DNA of 8,819 bases, taken from NCBI GenBank assembly GCA_900551345.1, contig URVP01000053.1, forward strand, positions 1 through 8,819. The letters run 5' to 3'. The notes beneath the pieces were generated by a model. That model had not been told where the DNA came from. It worked only from the letters and a program-made list of their open reading frames with translations, and searched no databases. The DNA comes from an uncultured Eubacteriales bacterium. Lineage in GTDB: Bacteria > Bacillota > Clostridia > Monoglobales > UMGS1388. Below, in pieces: positions 5,610-8,819 of the stretch. Made by a program: the position numbers and the translations under genes. Every line of letters begins with the position of its first letter. Positions within the stretch are counted from its first letter, which is position 1.

Positions 5610-6614
5610 TTGCATCCTTATGCGGACTGTCCTAAATTTTTAAAAGAATTTCTTATATATAATGACACGATCAAAGGCAAAACAAAAAATACTACTGATG
5701 CATATTATTCCGACCTGCGTACCTTTCTTCGCTTTTTAAAAGTATATTTTGGAATTATTCCTGAGCCTGTTGATTTCTATTCAAATAATCATGAAGATGC
5801 TATAAATTCACTTAAAAATATAGAAATTAACGATATTTCGTTAGAATTGGTCAAGAAAGTAGAATTAGACGATTTATATGAATACATGGCATATCTTAAT
5901 CGAACTCGTGATAACAGACCTCGTTCAAGAGCAAGAAAAGTATCAAGTTTAAAAGCTTTTTATTCATATCTTTATAATAAAGCAAAATACATTGATCATA
6001 ATCCTGCTGCGGAATTAGATTCACCTAAATTGGGAAAAACTCTTCCAAAGTATTTGGAATTAACGGAAAGCAAAGCTCTACTTGAAGCAGTTGAAGGTGA
6101 TAATGCAGAACGGGACTATCTGATACTGACTTTATTTTTAAACTGCGGTCTTCGTTTGTCTGAGCTTGTGGGAATTAACATTAAAGATATCAGAAACAAT
6201 TCCCTTACAGTGACCGGTAAAGGAAATAAACAGCGAAAAATATATCTCAATAATGCATGCGTGTCCGCATTAAATAGATACCTGGAAGTAAGGCCTCATG
6301 ACGGAGTTAAAGATCAACACGCATTGTTCTTAAATAAAAACAAAACTCGATTAGGCCAGCGGGGAGTTCAAAATATAGTAAAAAAATATATGGATTTGGC
6401 AGGTATAGACACAAATGAATACTCAACACATAAACTGCGTCACACCGCTGCTACGCTCATGTACAAGTACGGAAATGTAGATATAAGAGTTTTGCAGGAA
6501 ATATTGGGTCATACCAATCTTTCAACAACTGAAATATATACACATCTTGATGATGAAAGACTTAGATCCGCAGTTGATAAAAACCCCCTTTCCAATGAGT
6601 CAAAAGGTGAGTAA
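5610..6614 (+). CDS. XerC/XerD-like tyrosine recombinase
   Basis: 334 residues. The N-terminal SAM-like core-binding domain (about 5-130) is followed by the catalytic domain (about 150-320) with all six expected residues: Arg182 in NCGLRLSELVG, Lys204 in TGKGNKQRK, His274 and Arg277 in HKLRHTAATL, His301 in LGHTNLSTT, and nucleophile Tyr310 in EIYTH. It should cut and rejoin DNA through a 3'-phosphotyrosine link. It is about 35 residues longer than typical XerC/XerD (near 300), the extra lying in the N-terminal domain (about 50-85, PVDFYSNNHEDAINSLKN...). There are no flanking attachment repeats, phage or transposon genes, so a housekeeping or chromosome-resolution role is more likely than a mobile-element integrase. 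The TTG start is supported by the ribosome site and by the promoter position. lexA begins 5 nt after its stop, so the two are co-transcribed. Confidence 0.92.
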   Translation: MHPYADCPKFLKEFLIYNDTIKGKTKNTTDAYYSDLRTFLRFLKVYFGIIPEPVDFYSNNHEDAINSLKNIEINDISLELVKKVELDDLYEYMAYLNRTRDNRPRSRARKVSSLKAFYSYLYNKAKYIDHNPAAELDSPKLGKTLPKYLELTESKALLEAVEGDNAERDYLILTLFLNCGLRLSELVGINIKDIRNNSLTVTGKGNKQRKIYLNNACVSALNRYLEVRPHDGVKDQHALFLNKNKTRLGQRGVQNIVKKYMDLAGIDTNEYSTHKLRHTAATLMYKYGNVDIRVLQEILGHTNLSTTEIYTHLDDERLRSAVDKNPLSNESKGE

Positions 6615-6619
6615 TTTAC

Positions 6620-7213
6620 ATGGATAAGAATTTAAGAGAAAAACAAATTTATGATTTTATAGTTGATTATGTAAATATTAATGGATTTGCGCCTTCTATT
6701 CGTGAAGTATGCAAAGGATTATCAATTGCCTCTACCTCCACTGTTCAGGGATACATAAAAACTTTGTCTGATAAGGGTTTAATAAACAGACAAAGTCATA
6801 AGAAAAGAGCGATAATGCCAAAAAGCGACAATAAAAATGTTGTATCTGCTCCTCTTGTAGGAAGTATTGTTGCAGGTGAACCAGTCATTTCTTTTGAAAA
6901 TATTGAAAACTATCTGCCTTTGCCTGAATTTTATAAAAAATATGGAGATTTATTTGTGCTAAAAGTTCATGGAGACAGTATGGTTGGTGCAGGAATTTTG
7001 GAGAATGACTACATTGTAGTAAAGCAGCAACCGACTGCTGAAAACGGTGATATAGTAGTGGCAATAATTGATGGTGCGGCGACTGTCAAGACATATTACA
7101 AAGAAGAGAACAGAATAAGACTGCAACCTCAAAATGACAACTATAAACCCATTTTTACAAAGGATGTTACAATTGCCGGAAAAGTAGTTGGACTGCACCG
7201 CAACATAGACTAA
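6620..7213 (+). CDS. lexA: LexA, SOS-response repressor
   Basis: 197 residues, close to the usual about 200. The N-terminal winged helix (about 1-65) includes APSIREVCKGLSIASTSTVQGYIKTL, the LexA-type recognition region. The C-terminal S24-type autoprotease domain has the cleavage bond Ala85-Gly86 in SIVAGEP, catalytic Ser120 in HGDSMVGAGI, and Lys157 in ATVKTYY. RecA filaments on damaged DNA would trigger self-cleavage and derepress SOS genes. The ribosome site GGTGA (6606-6610) lies in the last codons of the recombinase gene, 9 nt before ATG. It shares the recombinase promoter. LexA genes are normally autoregulated, but no canonical box is visible upstream, so either the box is divergent or the operon is not self-repressed. 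Transcription probably ends at the hairpin at 7359-7405. Confidence 0.97.
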   Translation: MDKNLREKQIYDFIVDYVNINGFAPSIREVCKGLSIASTSTVQGYIKTLSDKGLINRQSHKKRAIMPKSDNKNVVSAPLVGSIVAGEPVISFENIENYLPLPEFYKKYGDLFVLKVHGDSMVGAGILENDYIVVKQQPTAENGDIVVAIIDGAATVKTYYKEENRIRLQPQNDNYKPIFTKDVTIAGKVVGLHRNID

Positions 7214-7219
7214 ACCTCT

Positions 7220-7353
7220 ATGAAAAATTTAGGCAAACCAATGTGAAAATCTGCGTAATTTCAATGATTTGCGGAGGCGATTATATAAAAAACACAATAA
7301 ATACTGGCTGAGATACTTTAACATCAGCAGACTTTCAGCATCAATAAGTGCAT
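7220..7353 (+). pseudogene. Decayed internal fragment of a nif3-family gene
   Basis: In frame from 7243, translation gives VKICVISMICGGDYIKNT and continues INTG-stop-DTLTSADFQHQ-stop. This matches residues about 168-203 of the intact Nif3-like protein in this window (VGVVSGSGGDYIKS, AIDTGCDAFVSADFKYHQ). The first stop (TGA 7309-7311) replaces its Cys codon; the second is TAA 7345-7347. At DNA level 7271-7344 matches the complement of 8103-8179 at 63 of 74 aligned bases with one 3-nt gap. Upstream, a second frame (ATG 7220: MKNLGKP) matches LKFVGTP (about 158-164), so a frameshift and a short deletion separate the two parts. The flanking N- and C-terminal portions of Nif3 are absent. It lies in opposite orientation to the intact gene, directly after lexA and before its terminator. 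Lesions rule out a working product. Confidence 0.85.
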
Positions 7354-7358
7354 GCGGT

Positions 7359-7405
7359 AAAAAAAGAGCGATGAAGAGCGAAAGACTTGACATCGTTCTT
7401 TTTTT
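7359..7405 (+). terminator. Rho-independent terminator after lexA
   Basis: AAAAAAAGAGCGATG (7359-7373) pairs with CATCGTTCTTTTTTT (7391-7405) through one G-T wobble. The loop is 17 nt and the right arm ends in seven T. The A-run on the left arm makes it usable from the other strand too. It stands about 145 nt beyond the lexA stop, after the nif3 relic. The following 100 bp (7406-7506) show nothing I can name. Confidence 0.88.
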
Positions 7406-7506
7406 GTTGTTTCCTCCCTATCGGACAGGTTCCTTAAATAGTAATTTTGGTGAATTGCTATCTTACGAGCACCCATTTAACAGCAGATGATTATTTACAA
7501 AATAAT

Positions 7507-7544
7507 AAACTCTTGGATAATGTATCAACAAAATCCAAGAGTTT
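7507..7544 (-). terminator. Terminator downstream of rnpB
   Basis: AAACTCTTGGAT (7507-7518) and ATCCAAGAGTTT (7533-7544) form a perfect 12-bp stem. On the minus strand it is followed by ATTATTTTGT, a moderate U-tract. It lies about 55 nt past the mature 3' end of the RNase P RNA, so the precursor would carry a short 3' trailer to be trimmed. Both faces are A/T-flanked, so it may also act on the plus strand. Confidence 0.85.
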
Positions 7545-7597
7545 AATTAGTTTTATCTATCATAATAGACTTTATCAGCCTCACTTTATTTAATAAA

Positions 7598-7935
7598 ATT
7601 GAGCAAATCTATAAGCCGGGTTCTGTATTAGACTGTCATCTATCTAGGCGCTGCATCTCTGCAACGCTCAAGCCACCTTTTGGAAGTAGTCGGGCCGATT
7701 CAAGCCTTCCGGTTGGTGTTGCTTCGGATGGGGTTTACATGGCCGCATAGTTACCTATGCGCCGGTGAGCTTTTACCTCGCCTTTCCACCTGTACCGCTT
7801 ATGCGGTAGTCTATTTCTGTTGCACTATCCTTAGAGTCGCCTCCACCGGGAGTTACCCGGCACCCTGCCCTGCGAAGCCCGGACTTTCCTCATCGATGGT
7901 ATCAGCCACCGCTGCGACAGTCTGACTTACTCAAT
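7598..7935 (-). ncRNA. rnpB: RNase P RNA (bacterial, A-type)
   Basis: On the minus strand the RNA is about 338 nt. The 5' conserved block GAGGAAAGTCCGGGC and the 3' block ACAGAACCCGGCTTATAG are both present and form helix P4. Between them lie GGTGCCGGGTAACTCCCGG, GTGCAACAGAAATAGAC, GGTGGAAAGGCGAGGTAAAAG and GTAAACCCC, all typical of the specificity and catalytic domains. The ends were set by helix P1: ATTGAG (7935-7930) pairs with CTCAAT (7603-7598), so they are accurate to a few bases. This is the catalytic RNA that trims the 5' leaders of tRNA precursors, working with the RnpA protein. It begins 5 nt after the stop codon of the nif3-like gene. TATAAA at 7945-7940 could be its -10 at the right distance, but no -35 is evident, so transcription from upstream through nif3 followed by processing is a fair alternative. 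Confidence 0.97.
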
Positions 7936-7940
7936 AATAT

Positions 7941-8708
7941 TTATATGTAATTGTAAAATGATTTATTTCGCTTAGATTGGTAAAGATGGACACCGTTAGT
8001 ATTATCGCTAAGGTAATTAAATATTTTTTCTACGATAATGTTTTCGGTTTCAAAATGACCTGCGTCAATAATTGCTAAATCATTTTCATATGCCATGTGC
8101 GCTTGATGATACTTAAAGTCTGCTGATACAAAAGCATCGCAGCCTGTATCTATTGCGCTTTTTATATAATCTCCTCCGCTTCCGCTTACAACTCCTACTC
8201 TGCTTATTATCTTATCGGGAGTTCCTACGAACTTCAGATGTGGACATTGTAATGTATCTTTTACTTTTTCAGCAAAAGAACTGAGAGGCTCGGGAGCTAT
8301 ATCACCATAGACACCCTCGTTGCCTTTAAGGCTATCGATAATATCAATACCAAGCTTTTCAGCTAATGTGCGAGTTACACCTTCGTCAGCCCAGTCTAAA
8401 TTTGTATGAGCTGCATATAAAGCTATATGATTTTCAATAAGACGAAGTACGAGATTTTCTACATAGTCAGCATCCGTAATTCTTTTTAACGATGGATAGA
8501 AAATCAAAGGATGATGACATACAATCAAATTTGATCCGGTAGATATTGCTTCGTCTATGATATCAGATGTAACTTCAAAGGCAACAAGGATACCGTTTAC
8601 CTCGGCGTTTTTTCTGCCAACTAACAGTCCTACATTGTCTCCTTCACTACATAAATTTTCCGGTGCCCATCTTACCATAAGACTTTCAATATCTTCTACA
8701 TCGTACAT
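7941..8708 (-). CDS. Nif3-like dinuclear metal-centre protein (YqfO/YbgI family)
   Basis: 255 residues, matching the short form of the family without the PII-like insert found in B. subtilis YqfO (about 370). Metal-ligand motifs are in order: CHHPLIF (64-70, His65 and His66), AAHTNLD (99-105, Asp105), and DAGHFETE (215-222, His218 and Glu222). GSGGDYI (176-182) is the conserved glycine-rich turn. Members are hexameric toroids with two metals per subunit. Their substrate is not firmly known; GTP cyclohydrolase-type and other hydrolase activities have been suggested in the literature. The start is ATG 8708, since AGAGGGTGAT sits 4 nt ahead; an in-frame GTG at 8717 lies inside that site. In many Firmicutes this gene follows the tRNA methyltransferase gene trmK. 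Here rnpB lies 5 nt downstream, and a decayed inverted copy of its central part lies beyond rnpB. Confidence 0.92.
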   Translation of the reverse strand: MYDVEDIESLMVRWAPENLCSEGDNVGLLVGRKNAEVNGILVAFEVTSDIIDEAISTGSNLIVCHHPLIFYPSLKRITDADYVENLVLRLIENHIALYAAHTNLDWADEGVTRTLAEKLGIDIIDSLKGNEGVYGDIAPEPLSSFAEKVKDTLQCPHLKFVGTPDKIISRVGVVSGSGGDYIKSAIDTGCDAFVSADFKYHQAHMAYENDLAIIDAGHFETENIIVEKIFNYLSDNTNGVHLYQSKRNKSFYNYI

Positions 8709-8712
8709 CGGA

Positions 8713-8722
8713 ATCACCCTCT
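8713..8722 (-). promoter_or_regulatory. Ribosome binding site that sets the nif3 start at ATG 8708
   Basis: AGAGGGTGAT on the minus strand, 4 nt before ATG 8708. The GTG at 8717-8715 is inside this site, so it is unlikely to be the start even though it extends the frame by three codons. Confidence 0.75.
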
Positions 8723-8819
8723 TTCAGGATTTTTTTCAACCTGTTTAGTCTTTCTATTAATATTATATCCTTTATCGCATCTGTCATAAGCAGAATCATC
8801 TCTGCTATCTATATAATAT
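8714..8819 (-). CDS. Possible 3' end of an upstream gene, unrecognised
   Basis: One minus-strand frame is open from the window edge (first codon at 8818) for 34 codons to TGA at 8716-8714, ending DKGYNINRKTKQVEKNPERG. Its stop would lie 5 nt before the nif3 start, inside the ribosome site, a typical operon junction and the same gap as recombinase-lexA. I do not recognise it. A competing frame from ATG 8799 to TGA 8688-8686 (37 codons, with IKDIILIERLNRLKKILKEG, an amphipathic helix) looks more like a protein tail but is closed upstream by TAG at 8811-8809. From Firmicute gene order trmK would be expected here; neither frame proves it. The segment may also be non-coding leader, since TATAAT lies at 8767-8762. 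Confidence 0.35.
   Translation of the reverse strand, partial: YYIDSRDDSAYDRCDKGYNINRKTKQVEKNPERG

Noticed and set aside
5610..6614. The recombinase as an integrase marking a mobile element.
   Set aside because: No direct repeats that could be attachment sites, no tRNA target, and no excisionase, phage or conjugation genes are nearby; it is in operon with lexA, so a resident Xer-type role is more likely.
7264..7347. TGA in place of the Nif3 cysteine codon in the relic, suggesting a selenocysteine protein.
   Set aside because: The same fragment also has a TAA in frame, a frameshift upstream and no start or C-terminal part, so it is a dead copy rather than a selenoprotein gene.
7269..7490. 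Plus-strand open frame of 73 codons from TTG.
   Set aside because: It runs across the nif3 relic in a different frame and through the lexA terminator hairpin; there is no plausible start or product.
7680..7925. Plus-strand open frame of 81 codons.
   Set aside because: It lies entirely within the antisense of the RNase P RNA gene, with no ribosome site and no protein likeness.

Overview
The window reads as ordinary chromosome of a low-GC, spore-forming Clostridia-type Firmicute. The evidence is AT-rich DNA, strong GGAGG/GGTGA ribosome sites, frequent TTG starts, a divergent pair of sporulation genes, and a bacterial RNase P RNA. A placement near Oscillospiraceae/Ruminococcaceae is inference, from the look of the XerC/D-like recombinase fused in operon to lexA.

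Layout, left to right: the 3' two-fifths of mutS2 (+) ends in a long convergent terminator shared with a PdaB-like sporulation polysaccharide deacetylase (-). A short intergenic region with a 14-bp tandem repeat separates that gene from the divergent sporulation gene yunB (+). Next is a tight three-gene metal operon (Fur/Zur-family regulator, ABC ATPase, ABC permease) with a textbook sigma-A promoter and an 11-bp-arm palindromic operator covering the -10 box. It has no substrate-binding-protein gene. About 700 bp without a credible gene follow, holding a perfect 14-bp hairpin and a separate long inverted repeat. Then comes a two-gene operon of a tyrosine recombinase and lexA, driven by a strong extended -10 promoter.

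The most unusual piece lies just after lexA. At about 7220-7353 (+) is a decayed fragment of a nif3-family gene, with in-frame stops, a frameshift and a deletion. Its core matches the intact nif3-like gene at 7941-8708 (-) at 63 of 74 aligned bases. The RNase P RNA gene (rnpB, -) therefore sits between an intact nif3 and an inverted nif3 relic. rnpB starts only 5 nt after the nif3 stop codon. A partial open frame of uncertain identity enters from the right edge upstream of nif3.

Functionally the window combines ribosome rescue/recombination control (mutS2), spore cortex or coat maturation (pdaB-like, yunB), metal homeostasis (zur-znuCB-like), SOS control with site-specific recombination (xer-lexA), and tRNA processing (rnpB). 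I see no phage, CRISPR array, toxin-antitoxin pair or defence system. The credible novelties are the nif3 relic, the structured empty stretch at 4852-5560, and some regulatory architecture.
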